A stretch of 64,000 nucleotides of DNA, taken from NCBI RefSeq assembly GCF_014534745.1, contig NZ_JACVVP010000029.1:29655-93654 (forward strand), read 5' to 3'. The notes under the pieces were generated by a model. That model saw only the letters and a program-made list of their open reading frames with translations. It did no database searches and was not told the DNA's origin. The DNA is from Flammeovirga sp. EKP202. Lineage in GTDB: Bacteria; Bacteroidota; Bacteroidia; Cytophagales; Flammeovirgaceae. Shown here piece after piece: positions 34,479 to 43,527 of this stretch (positions within the stretch are counted from its first letter, which is position 1; every line of letters begins with the position of its first letter). The position numbers and the translations under genes are program-made.

Positions 34479-34806
34479 GTTGAAATTTGTTGAGGAAATA
34501 CCAGAAGTACTCAATGAGAATATACTTTATATTTCTATGGAATATGCTACAGCCACTCATCTTTGTATGTGTGGTTGTGGTAATAAAGTTGTAACGCCTA
34601 TATCCTCAAAAGGTTGGTTATTAAGTTATGATGGTGATGGTATTACACTTTCTCCGTCTATTGGTAATTGGAATTTTAAATGTAAATCTCATTATTATAT
34701 CCGAGATAGTTCTATCCTTTGGTTGAAAGACGACATGAGAAATATAAAGATGTATAAGAAAGATAATCAAATTTTTAAATTTTTAAAAAATATCAAGTTA
34801 TGGTAA
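34465..34806 (+). CDS. DUF6527-like protein
   Basis: The 113-residue protein has the family features: a VEEIPEVL start, an LYISMEYATATHLC segment, the metal-binding-type C-x-C-G-C-G motif (Cys34, Cys36, Cys38), a tryptophan strand and SPSIGNWNFKCKSHYYI with Cys73 and His76. DUF6527 members accompany multiubiquitin and E1-like proteins, and are proposed to process the ubiquitin-like protein. It overlaps the E1-like gene by 14 bases and the next gene by 7. Confidence 0.75.
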   Translation: MRKVKLKFVEEIPEVLNENILYISMEYATATHLCMCGCGNKVVTPISSKGWLLSYDGDGITLSPSIGNWNFKCKSHYYIRDSSILWLKDDMRNIKMYKKDNQIFKFLKNIKLW

Positions 34807-35024
34807 AAGTAAATAGTGAGAGATATGAAGAAGTATTGGAAACTTTAAACGAAAATAATGTTCCATTTGAAACAGTACTAAATGTTACTTATGGTGAAGG
34901 TTATTATACATATCATATTGAAGCTGGAATTCCAGTAACGCAAAGGAGTTGTTTAGCTAAACATTATCCAGAAACAAATGAGTTCTTAATTAACGAAGAG
35001 TTAATTGATTCATTGATAGAGTAA
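34800..35024 (+). CDS. small fourth gene of the ubiquitin-like operon, 74 aa
   Basis: The protein is not recognised. It has a helix followed by beta strands (TVLNVTYGEGYYTYHIEAGIP) and an acidic helical C-terminus. It overlaps the DUF6527-like gene by 7 bases and is followed by a hairpin, so it is the last gene of the unit. It could be a substrate adaptor, inhibitor or second modifier. Function is unknown. Confidence 0.55.
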   Translation: MVKVNSERYEEVLETLNENNVPFETVLNVTYGEGYYTYHIEAGIPVTQRSCLAKHYPETNEFLINEELIDSLIE

Positions 35025-35039
35025 TTAGTTTAAATTTTT

Positions 35040-35071
35040 AATAGGGAGTTATCATCCTTATACTCCCTATT
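35040..35071 (+). terminator. hairpin after the ubiquitin-like operon
   Basis: AATAGGGAGT (35040-35049) and ACTCCCTATT (35062-35071) form a perfect 10-bp stem with a 12-base loop, 15 bases after the last stop. The following sequence is AT-rich but has no long T-run. The remaining gene-free bases to 35311 show nothing else. Confidence 0.65.
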
Positions 35072-35311
35072 AATTTAAAATAAATACAGATATTTTTATC
35101 CTGTTATTAACTTACTATTTTATTCAAGGAGATGTTCATTATACACTGCCTCTCATTTTGTTAAAATGAATAACTCAGCTTATCCTTATTCTTGGTGAAA
35201 TATTAAAGTATATAATATTATCCAATATTGTATTCTGTACGACGATTGTTAAAATAATTCATCTTATCTTGTATAAAAATAATGTTACAGAAGAAAAGAT
35301 AGCTTTAACTA

Positions 35312-38300
35312 ATGAACGTTTTTAAGATCCATCAAGAAGTTGTAGAGAAATATCAGAACTACTTACAGAGCTTTATCCAGATAAAAAATAAAAAAATTAG
35401 AGAGACTGTTGAACAACATTTTAAAGAGAAAAAATTTTTACCAGAACCTTTAATTCAATTTAATCCATCTTTTGCAAAAGGGAAGCCTTTAGATCATATC
35501 GCTGGAGTTCATCCAGAGCTTAAAACTATATTTGGTAATTACACATTATACCAACATCAAGTAGAGGCCTTAGAAAAAGGACTAAATGGAGAAAGCTTTA
35601 TTGTAACTTCAGGTACTGGGTCAGGTAAATCTCTAACCTTCTTAGGTACAATCTTTAATGATATACTCCAAAAAAACACTACAAAGAAAGGTGTAAAAGC
35701 TATTCTTGTATATCCTATGAATGCTTTGATCAATTCCCAAGAAGAGGAGATCATGAAGTATGAGGTGAATTACTTGAAAAAATATACTTCTGAGGCTGAT
35801 ATTAAACTAATAGAAGGTAATTTAGAAAATGGGGGAGAAAAACCATTATCAGAGTTACTTGAATTATATAGAGAAAAAAGTACTAAAGAATTTCCTGTAA
35901 CCTATAAAAAATATACTGGTCAAGAAACTCAGAATCAAAAGGATGATTTCTTAGAAAAACCAACAGATATAATTCTAACTAACTATATGATGTTAGAGTT
36001 AATCATGTCTCGTAAAAAAGAGAAAGGTCTTAGAGATAGTTTTCAAAATACATTGAAATACTTAGTCTACGATGAATTACATACTTATCGTGGTAGACAG
36101 GGAGCTGATGTATCTATGTTGAATAGAAGGCTGAAAGCACTAGTACAAAGAGATATTATTTGTATTGGAACATCGGCAACAATGGCTACTGGAGAAACTA
36201 TTTCTGAGGTGAAAGAAGGAATTGCAGAAGTAGCTAAGACTCTTTTTGGTACTAAGTTCACAAGTGATCAAATTATAGGAGAGTATTTAGAATACAGTAC
36301 AAACGTTGAAAATTTTAAAAGAGAAGACTTAATAAATGAGCTTGGTAAATCATTTAATCAAGATATCAATAAAATAAAATCGCTCAGAAAAGATGAAGTA
36401 ACTGTTGAAGTAGATAATTTCATCAACAATTCATTAGCTATATGGATTGAAAAAAATATTGCATTATCTGATCATGATGAGGTCATCCAAAGAGGAAAAC
36501 CGATGACATTATCAGATATCGTTAATACTTTATCTTCTGATTTAAACTTAAAATCCAATGATTTACCTGAAAGGGTAAAGCAACTATTAAGATGGGCTGA
36601 GGCTTTAAATATGAAACATGTAGAAATGGGAGAACGAAGATCATTTCTTCCATTTAGATTTCATCAATTTATTTCTCAAACAGGTAATATATACTCAACG
36701 TTAGGTGACGATAAAACCCGTTATATTACTTTAGAAGATGCCCTTACTTATGAAGATAAACCTCTATTTCCTATCATGTTTAGTAGACACTCAGGGTATG
36801 AATTTTTGTGTGTTGAAAAGAATTACAATAATGGGATGTTATTGGGCAGAGACTTCAAGAATTTATCACCAAAAATAAAGCAAGATGATTTAAAAGGGAG
36901 TAAAAGTTTAGGGACAAAAAGAAAAGAACTTACTCCAAACCAATTAGTTCAAGGTTATATATTGATTGCTCATGATGATACTGCTTTGGATAAAATCTGG
37001 AATGAAGATAAATTAGAATACCTACCTGAGACATGGTTTAAGAAAGATGGTAGAACTCTGACAAATTACCATGAACATTATCTTCCCAAACCTATTTTCT
37101 TTGATGAAAATGGAGAATTTTCAGATGATAATTCAAATCTACCTTTTGAAGGTTTATTTATTCCAACTCATTTTACTTTTGACCCTACATGTGACGTGAT
37201 GTATGAAGGTCAAGCAACTGAAAGAACGAAGTTATCAGGAATAGGTAATGAGGGTAGGTCTTCTGCTACAACTATTATATCTTACAGTATATTAGAAGCT
37301 CTTGTAAACGAGAAAATTCCATTACAAGATCAAAAGGTTTTAAGTTTTACTGATAATAGACAAGACGCTTCATTACAAGCTGGACATTTTAATCACTTTT
37401 ATACATTAGGTCAACTTCGTTCAGCAATATACTCAGCAGTCGATAAATATGGATTAATTGATATTCATTCCATTGCTGACAAAGTATGTGAAATGTTAGG
37501 ATTAAAAGAAAAAGATTATGCATCAAAACTAAGTAAAATATCAAAAAATGAGAACAGAAGAGTATTAAGCCTTTTTATTTTCTACAAAGTAATAGAAGAA
37601 CTAAAACTTGGGTGGAGATATACAACACCAAATTTGGAAGGAGCAGGTCTTTTATCTATTGAATATGGAAACCTTCGAGACCATGTAGCTGACGAAGAAT
37701 TTTATAAGGATAGTGATTGGTTATCAGTCTATAACAAAGAGGATAGATATGATTTTGTCTATCAGATTCTTCAGTTTTTCAGAACATCTTTTGCAGTGTC
37801 ACATAGGTATTATCAAGATGTTCTTGATATGAATATCAGTCAAATTTTTGATAGACTTAACCCAGATACACCATGGTCAATTAAGAGTAATACAGATATT
37901 GATTTACCAAACTTATTGATGTGTGATATTCCTAAGAAAAAGAAGAAGGCAAGTGTTAATTATGATTCAATAAAAAGTATTGGATTTAGATCCCAATTTG
38001 GTAAATATCTTAGAAGAAAGTATCAGGAGGCATTTCCTGAAGAACCAAAATTAAGTAAGAATAACTATAATAGTGAGCTTGAGAAATTATTCTCATGTTT
38101 AATAAATTATGAGCTTATTGATGCAGTAAGTCTTGCTGATGGTGAGGTTGCTTATTTGATGAATCTTTCAATCATTAATTGGAAAAAGAATGAAGATTCA
38201 ACCCCATACACTGATAAGATTCGTTTGGTGATGCATTCAGATGACTCAAAGGAAAATCGCCCAAATGAATATTTCAAACAATTCTATCAACAAGACTTCT

Positions 38301-40642
38301 CTTCTTTTCCAAAAGTATTTAAAGCAGGTGAACATACTGGTCAAATAGCGGCTAAAGATAGACAAGTCGTAGAAGGTGAATTTAGAGAAGGAAAATTATC
38401 GGCTCTTTATTGTTCTCCAACTATGGAACTAGGTATCGATATCAAGAACCTCAATATTGTTCATATGAGGAATGTACCTCCTAACCCTGCTAATTATGCA
38501 CAGCGAGGAGGTCGTGCTGGTAGAGGAGGTCAGACAGCATTGGTATTTACTTATGCATCAAATACTAGTCCTCATGATAGACACTATTTTAAAAATCAAA
38601 TTGATATGGTGGCAGGAGCTGTAACTGCTCCAAAGATAGATTTGAGCAATGAAGAGTTACTTCAAACACATTTTCACTCAATGATTATGATGGATCTTAA
38701 TTTTGAGAAAAACCATCAAGATGTTAGAAAAATCGGTCATCTATTAGATGTAGATAATAAAGAATACCTACCTGTACATAAGAACATCCAGGAGAATGTA
38801 AAAGCATATATTGAAAATAATATTGCTACTGTTAAGAATGATTTTGAAAAAATATTGGATGAACTAGACTTGAAAAATAGTCAAATAGCAAATTGGTATA
38901 GAGAAGATTGGGTAGAGGAGAAAGTAAATCAGTTTGCAACTTCATTTAATCATTCTTTTGATAGATGGCGAGCAATGTTTCAGGCAGCTCAAATATTAGT
39001 TGATAAATCTAGAAATGTTATTGATGATCATACTATAAAGGATAGTAGTCAAGAATATAAAGATGCAAAGAGAGATCAGAATTTAGGTGAGAAACAAAGA
39101 AATCAATTATTAGGGACTACATACAATAAAGGTGAAAATGAATTTACCTTATACAGGTATTTAGCTGCAGAAGGCTTCTTGCCGGGGTATAACTTTACAA
39201 GGTTACCTCTCAGAGCTTATGTAGGAGGAAATAAATCAAATGAGGAGGGAGAATATATCTCAAGACCTAGAATGATTGCATTACAAGAGTTCGGCCCTCA
39301 AAGTATGATTTACCATAAAGGGAATAAGTACAAAGTAAATAGGTTAGAGTTACCTAAGTCTGAAATTGAAAAGCATAAAATAAGATTTTCTAAAACTACA
39401 GGTTTTGGTTATTTAGACGAATCGGGTAAAGGAGTTGATAATGATCCTATCTCTAATAAAAAATTAGATGATGTAAATCCTAGATTAATTAGCATGGATA
39501 ATTCAGCTACAACACCGATTGAAAAAATTACAAGTTTCGAGGAGGAACGTCAGCGATTAGGTTATCAGATTGAGCACTTTTTCAGTTGGGATAATAATAA
39601 AGGTAATAAGATAATCCATTATCAAAGAGGTGGAGAAAATATAGCCCAATTTACTTATGCACCAGCCGCTAAATTAATTAGTGTGAATACTAGTTGGAGA
39701 ACATCTAATGAAACTAAGGAGCCTGGATTTATCATTGGTAATAAAGATGGAATTTGGAAAAATAAGGGGCAAGCAGAAAAAGCCGAAGAAGGAACAGTAG
39801 AACGAGTAACACCTTTTACAACTGATACTTCTGATATTATCTATATTCAACCCTTAGGAGAATTGATTTCTGATGGTTATGATCATGAGGTTACAGTTAT
39901 CTCATTGATGACTGCTTTAGAAAGAGGGATACAAAAAGTATTTTCTGTTGAAGAAGGTGAAATTGGTGTATGGACAATGGGTGATAAGAGTAGACCTAAT
40001 ATTTTAATCTATGAAGCCTCCGAAGGTAGTTTAGGTGTATTACATCAAATAATTAAATCTCCTACAATTCTAAATAATGTGATTGAAGAAGCGTATGCTT
40101 CATGCTTCTTTGATATTACAACAAGAGAAGAAATACCTTCTGATTCAGGTAAGAAAAGAGAAGATGCGACGTATGATGATCTACTTTCTTATTACAATCA
40201 AATGAACCATAAGAAGCTAAGTAGACAAGCCGTAAAACAACCTCTTGAGATGTTGATGGATGGTAACTTAGCCAGTAGTGAACATACTTTACAAGAAGAT
40301 AGACATAAGGAGCTGTTGGAAGCATACGACAAGAATTCTTATATGGAAAAAAAGCTAATCGATTATTTATTTTTAAATGATTTGAGGTTGCCAGATAAGG
40401 CTCAGTTTAATATGGAAGACTTTTATGTAAGTGTCGATTTTGTTTCTCAAATTGACGATCATCCCTATTTGATTTTTGTAGATGGAAGTGTTCATGATAA
40501 AGAAAGTGTAAAAGAAGAAGATAAAAAGAAACGTCAACTTTTACAGAACAATGGCTTCACTGTTATCGAATGGAATTATAAAGAGAAAGTAGAAGATTTT
40601 GTGAAAAAGTATTCTTACGTATTCCCTTCATTAAGAAAATAA
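35312..40642 (+). CDS. DISARM-related DEAD/DEAH helicase with DUF1998-like region and C-terminal nuclease-like domain
   Basis: The 1776-residue protein has Walker A in S-G-T-G-S-G-K-S (residues 100-107), a D254-E-L-H box and an S-A-T-M-A motif near 288. Motif VI, QRGGRAGRGGQ, is near 1060-1072. Residues 1530-1650 look like DUF1998 (ILIYEASEGSLGVL, then ATYDDLLSYYNQMNHKKLSR), but the family's zinc cysteines are mostly replaced. Residues 1700-1776 resemble a Vsr/DUF559-type nuclease (VSVDFVSQ, YLIFVDGSVH, then a helix and VIEWNY). DrmA and DrmB of DISARM supply the helicase and DUF1998 parts as separate proteins; here they appear joined. It starts the trio with the next two genes. Confidence 0.65.
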   Translation: MNVFKIHQEVVEKYQNYLQSFIQIKNKKIRETVEQHFKEKKFLPEPLIQFNPSFAKGKPLDHIAGVHPELKTIFGNYTLYQHQVEALEKGLNGESFIVTSGTGSGKSLTFLGTIFNDILQKNTTKKGVKAILVYPMNALINSQEEEIMKYEVNYLKKYTSEADIKLIEGNLENGGEKPLSELLELYREKSTKEFPVTYKKYTGQETQNQKDDFLEKPTDIILTNYMMLELIMSRKKEKGLRDSFQNTLKYLVYDELHTYRGRQGADVSMLNRRLKALVQRDIICIGTSATMATGETISEVKEGIAEVAKTLFGTKFTSDQIIGEYLEYSTNVENFKREDLINELGKSFNQDINKIKSLRKDEVTVEVDNFINNSLAIWIEKNIALSDHDEVIQRGKPMTLSDIVNTLSSDLNLKSNDLPERVKQLLRWAEALNMKHVEMGERRSFLPFRFHQFISQTGNIYSTLGDDKTRYITLEDALTYEDKPLFPIMFSRHSGYEFLCVEKNYNNGMLLGRDFKNLSPKIKQDDLKGSKSLGTKRKELTPNQLVQGYILIAHDDTALDKIWNEDKLEYLPETWFKKDGRTLTNYHEHYLPKPIFFDENGEFSDDNSNLPFEGLFIPTHFTFDPTCDVMYEGQATERTKLSGIGNEGRSSATTIISYSILEALVNEKIPLQDQKVLSFTDNRQDASLQAGHFNHFYTLGQLRSAIYSAVDKYGLIDIHSIADKVCEMLGLKEKDYASKLSKISKNENRRVLSLFIFYKVIEELKLGWRYTTPNLEGAGLLSIEYGNLRDHVADEEFYKDSDWLSVYNKEDRYDFVYQILQFFRTSFAVSHRYYQDVLDMNISQIFDRLNPDTPWSIKSNTDIDLPNLLMCDIPKKKKKASVNYDSIKSIGFRSQFGKYLRRKYQEAFPEEPKLSKNNYNSELEKLFSCLINYELIDAVSLADGEVAYLMNLSIINWKKNEDSTPYTDKIRLVMHSDDSKENRPNEYFKQFYQQDFSSFPKVFKAGEHTGQIAAKDRQVVEGEFREGKLSALYCSPTMELGIDIKNLNIVHMRNVPPNPANYAQRGGRAGRGGQTALVFTYASNTSPHDRHYFKNQIDMVAGAVTAPKIDLSNEELLQTHFHSMIMMDLNFEKNHQDVRKIGHLLDVDNKEYLPVHKNIQENVKAYIENNIATVKNDFEKILDELDLKNSQIANWYREDWVEEKVNQFATSFNHSFDRWRAMFQAAQILVDKSRNVIDDHTIKDSSQEYKDAKRDQNLGEKQRNQLLGTTYNKGENEFTLYRYLAAEGFLPGYNFTRLPLRAYVGGNKSNEEGEYISRPRMIALQEFGPQSMIYHKGNKYKVNRLELPKSEIEKHKIRFSKTTGFGYLDESGKGVDNDPISNKKLDDVNPRLISMDNSATTPIEKITSFEEERQRLGYQIEHFFSWDNNKGNKIIHYQRGGENIAQFTYAPAAKLISVNTSWRTSNETKEPGFIIGNKDGIWKNKGQAEKAEEGTVERVTPFTTDTSDIIYIQPLGELISDGYDHEVTVISLMTALERGIQKVFSVEEGEIGVWTMGDKSRPNILIYEASEGSLGVLHQIIKSPTILNNVIEEAYASCFFDITTREEIPSDSGKKREDATYDDLLSYYNQMNHKKLSRQAVKQPLEMLMDGNLASSEHTLQEDRHKELLEAYDKNSYMEKKLIDYLFLNDLRLPDKAQFNMEDFYVSVDFVSQIDDHPYLIFVDGSVHDKESVKEEDKKKRQLLQNNGFTVIEWNYKEKVEDFVKKYSYVFPSLRK

Positions 40643-40698
40643 CGTCAACTGCTTTTAGGTATTTGACAGACTAAAGAAATTATAAAAGACATCTTATT

Positions 40699-43509
40699 AT
40701 GTCCACTAAAAATTTACCAGGAAATCTAATTAAGTTCAGAGGTAGAACTTGGGTAATTCTACCTCAAGAGAATGAAGATATATTTTTATTAAAGCCACTT
40801 GGAGGTTCTGAGGAAGAAATAACCGCAGTTTATAAACCACTGTTAAAAATTGAAGGAGGCTTTAAGGAAGCTCACTTTCAAGAACCTACCGTAGAGGATA
40901 TAGATAACTTTGAAACAGCTCAACTTTTATTCCATGCAACAAGGCTTTCATTTAGAAATGCTGGAGGTCCTTTCCGTTGTATGGGTAAACTTTCATTTAG
41001 ACCAAGGTCATATCAAGTAGTGCCTTTGGTGATGGCCCTAAAACAACAAATTACAAGATTGTTGATTGCTGACGATGTTGGTATTGGTAAAACAGTGGAA
41101 GCACTGATGATTCTTAGAGAAAGAATTGAGAGAGGTGATGTATCTCGATTTGCAGTAATTTGCCCACCACACCTTTGCGAACAGTGGAAAAAAGAGCTTA
41201 AAGATAAATTAGATATAGATGCAGATATCATACGTTCAAGTACAGCATCAGCTATTGATCGTAAGATTTCTACAGACCAATCTGTATTTGCAGCTTTGCC
41301 TTATCAAGTTATCTCCATAGATTATATTAAATCAGAGAGAAGAAGAAGGCAATTTTTAAATGATTGTCCTGACTTTGTAATAGTTGATGAAGCACACACT
41401 TGTACATTACCTTCAGGTGCAACTTCAAATACACAACAATTACGCTATCATTTACTAAATGATATATCTAAAGAACTTCAAAGACATCTATTATTACTTA
41501 CTGCAACACCTCATTCAGGTAAAAATGATGAATTCTCTGCTTTATTAGGGTTATTAAACCCTGAGCTAGAAAAAGTAGATTTAGAGAATGCGACTCCAAA
41601 GCAGAGAGAATTAATCTCAAGGTACTTTATTCAAAGGAAAAGAGAGAATATTGAAAGATGGTTAAAGGATAAAGAAAAGTTTCCTTTTCCAAAAAGAGAT
41701 AGTAAAGAATTAGACTATGAACTATCCCCTTCTTATCAGGAGGTTTATATGTTAACTAGAGCGTTGGCAAAGCAGTTGACAACAACTAATGGAAAAAGAA
41801 ATCAATATTGGGCAGCTTTATCATTACTTAGAGGAATTATGTCTAGTCCTGATGCAGGAATAGAAATGGTGAGGAATAGGATGAAGAAGAAAAAAGCCAT
41901 TATTGAGATTGAAGAGGAGGAGACCATAGGACAAAAGTTAAGTGCTAATTCTGATAATATTGAGTCATTAGACGGTTTAGAATTTTCATCACAAGAAATG
42001 AAAACCTTGTCTAAAATTCATGACTTATTGATTGATGTAAAGAAAAAAGGCGGGGATAAAAAAGTATTAAAGACTGGAGATTTGGTAAAAGGTTGGTTAA
42101 AGCAAAAGTATTCACCAATCATCTTTTGTAGATATATTTCTACTGCTAAATATTTACAGGAAGCATTAGCTCCATTACTTCCTTCAAATGTACATTTAGA
42201 AGCGGTGACATCTGAGCTTTCTGATGAACAAAGAAAGGAAAGAATCGATATAATTGGTAAGGCGAAAAAGAAGGTGTTGATTGCCACAGATTGTTTATCT
42301 GAAGGAATTAACTTACAAGATAACTTTGATGCTGTTTTACATTATGATTTACCTTGGAACCCCAACCGTTTAGAGCAAAGAGATGGTCGTGTAGATCGTT
42401 TTGGACAAACAAAAGAGGAAGTGAAATCTTACGTTTTATGGGGATCTGATAACCCAATGGATAAGATTGTATTAACTGTTCTTTTAAAGAAGGTAAGAGA
42501 TATCCAACGTACAACAGGGGTATCTGTTTCTCTAGGTGAAGAGAACCTTTCTATAATGGATGAGATCTTAAAAGAAGTATTAGAAGAGACCAATGTTAAC
42601 CAAGGGAAACAGTTGAGTCTAGACTTAACTGTAAATGGTAAAGCATTAGAGCAAAGGTTTTCCAATGAGATAAGTCAGATAAAAAGTAAGGCAGAAAAAT
42701 TGAGGTCAATCTTTGCTCATGAAAGGGTAAAGCTTTCGGAAATAGAGACACTATTAAAAGAAGTTGATGAGGCTATTGGTGATGTACATTCTGTAGAGAA
42801 CTTTGTGATTTCTGCACTAAAACATTTTGGTACAATTACACATAAAGAAGAAGACCATTATCTGATTGTTGCTGATACTTTACCGATTAAGCTCAAAGTA
42901 TTCTTTCCAAGTGATTTAAAGCAGATTCCTATGTCTTTTGTTTCTCCTACTCCAAGAGCACAAATTTACATAGGCAGAAATCATCGTTTTGTAGAGCAAT
43001 TATGCCAGATGGTAATGAATGCTGCTTTTGAAAAAGAAACTTCTTTAGAGAAAGTTGCTAGGGTGGCATCCATACGTACCACTGCAGTGAAACAACTAAC
43101 GGTTTTAATTCAGTTTAGGGTGCGTAATGTAATTCGTGAAAAAAGCAGAAGGAATGAGTTAATTGCTGAAGAATTGTTTCTATGGGGTTATGAAGGCTTA
43201 GATCCTACAGTTTCTAAAAAGACTTTATCTTATAACGAAGTAAAGAAACTATTATTGGATGCAGTTCCTCAAGGTGATATGCCTCTAGAACAAAGAAAAC
43301 ATAACATTCAAGAGCAGTTAAATAATTTTGAAGAGATAAAAGGAGAGTTTATAAAATTAGCAGAAGAGAGAGCTGAAAACTTAGTTGGAGCTCAGAGTAG
43401 CTATAAAACATTAGTAGGAGGTTCAGATTTTAAAGCAGTCTATCCGGTATTACCTCCCGAAGTTATTGGGGTATATGTATTACAACCAGTAGCTAAAAAA
43501 CTTTTCTAA
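40699..43509 (+). CDS. SNF2-type helicase, DrmD-like
   Basis: The 936-residue protein has Walker A D-D-V-G-I-G-K-T (residues 125-132), a V-D-E-A-H-T-C box (near 230), L-L-T-A-T-P-H-S-G-K (near 270) and motif VI, NPNRLEQRDGRVDRFGQ (near 555). The tight motif set and the long C-terminal helical part match the SNF2-like helicases that precede an adenine methylase in class 1 DISARM loci. It is 56 bases after the large helicase and 18 before the methylase. It probably senses or remodels invading DNA. Confidence 0.75.
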   Translation: MSTKNLPGNLIKFRGRTWVILPQENEDIFLLKPLGGSEEEITAVYKPLLKIEGGFKEAHFQEPTVEDIDNFETAQLLFHATRLSFRNAGGPFRCMGKLSFRPRSYQVVPLVMALKQQITRLLIADDVGIGKTVEALMILRERIERGDVSRFAVICPPHLCEQWKKELKDKLDIDADIIRSSTASAIDRKISTDQSVFAALPYQVISIDYIKSERRRRQFLNDCPDFVIVDEAHTCTLPSGATSNTQQLRYHLLNDISKELQRHLLLLTATPHSGKNDEFSALLGLLNPELEKVDLENATPKQRELISRYFIQRKRENIERWLKDKEKFPFPKRDSKELDYELSPSYQEVYMLTRALAKQLTTTNGKRNQYWAALSLLRGIMSSPDAGIEMVRNRMKKKKAIIEIEEEETIGQKLSANSDNIESLDGLEFSSQEMKTLSKIHDLLIDVKKKGGDKKVLKTGDLVKGWLKQKYSPIIFCRYISTAKYLQEALAPLLPSNVHLEAVTSELSDEQRKERIDIIGKAKKKVLIATDCLSEGINLQDNFDAVLHYDLPWNPNRLEQRDGRVDRFGQTKEEVKSYVLWGSDNPMDKIVLTVLLKKVRDIQRTTGVSVSLGEENLSIMDEILKEVLEETNVNQGKQLSLDLTVNGKALEQRFSNEISQIKSKAEKLRSIFAHERVKLSEIETLLKEVDEAIGDVHSVENFVISALKHFGTITHKEEDHYLIVADTLPIKLKVFFPSDLKQIPMSFVSPTPRAQIYIGRNHRFVEQLCQMVMNAAFEKETSLEKVARVASIRTTAVKQLTVLIQFRVRNVIREKSRRNELIAEELFLWGYEGLDPTVSKKTLSYNEVKKLLLDAVPQGDMPLEQRKHNIQEQLNNFEEIKGEFIKLAEERAENLVGAQSSYKTLVGGSDFKAVYPVLPPEVIGVYVLQPVAKKLF

Positions 43510-43527
43510 CCCTTATCACAATAGTTT

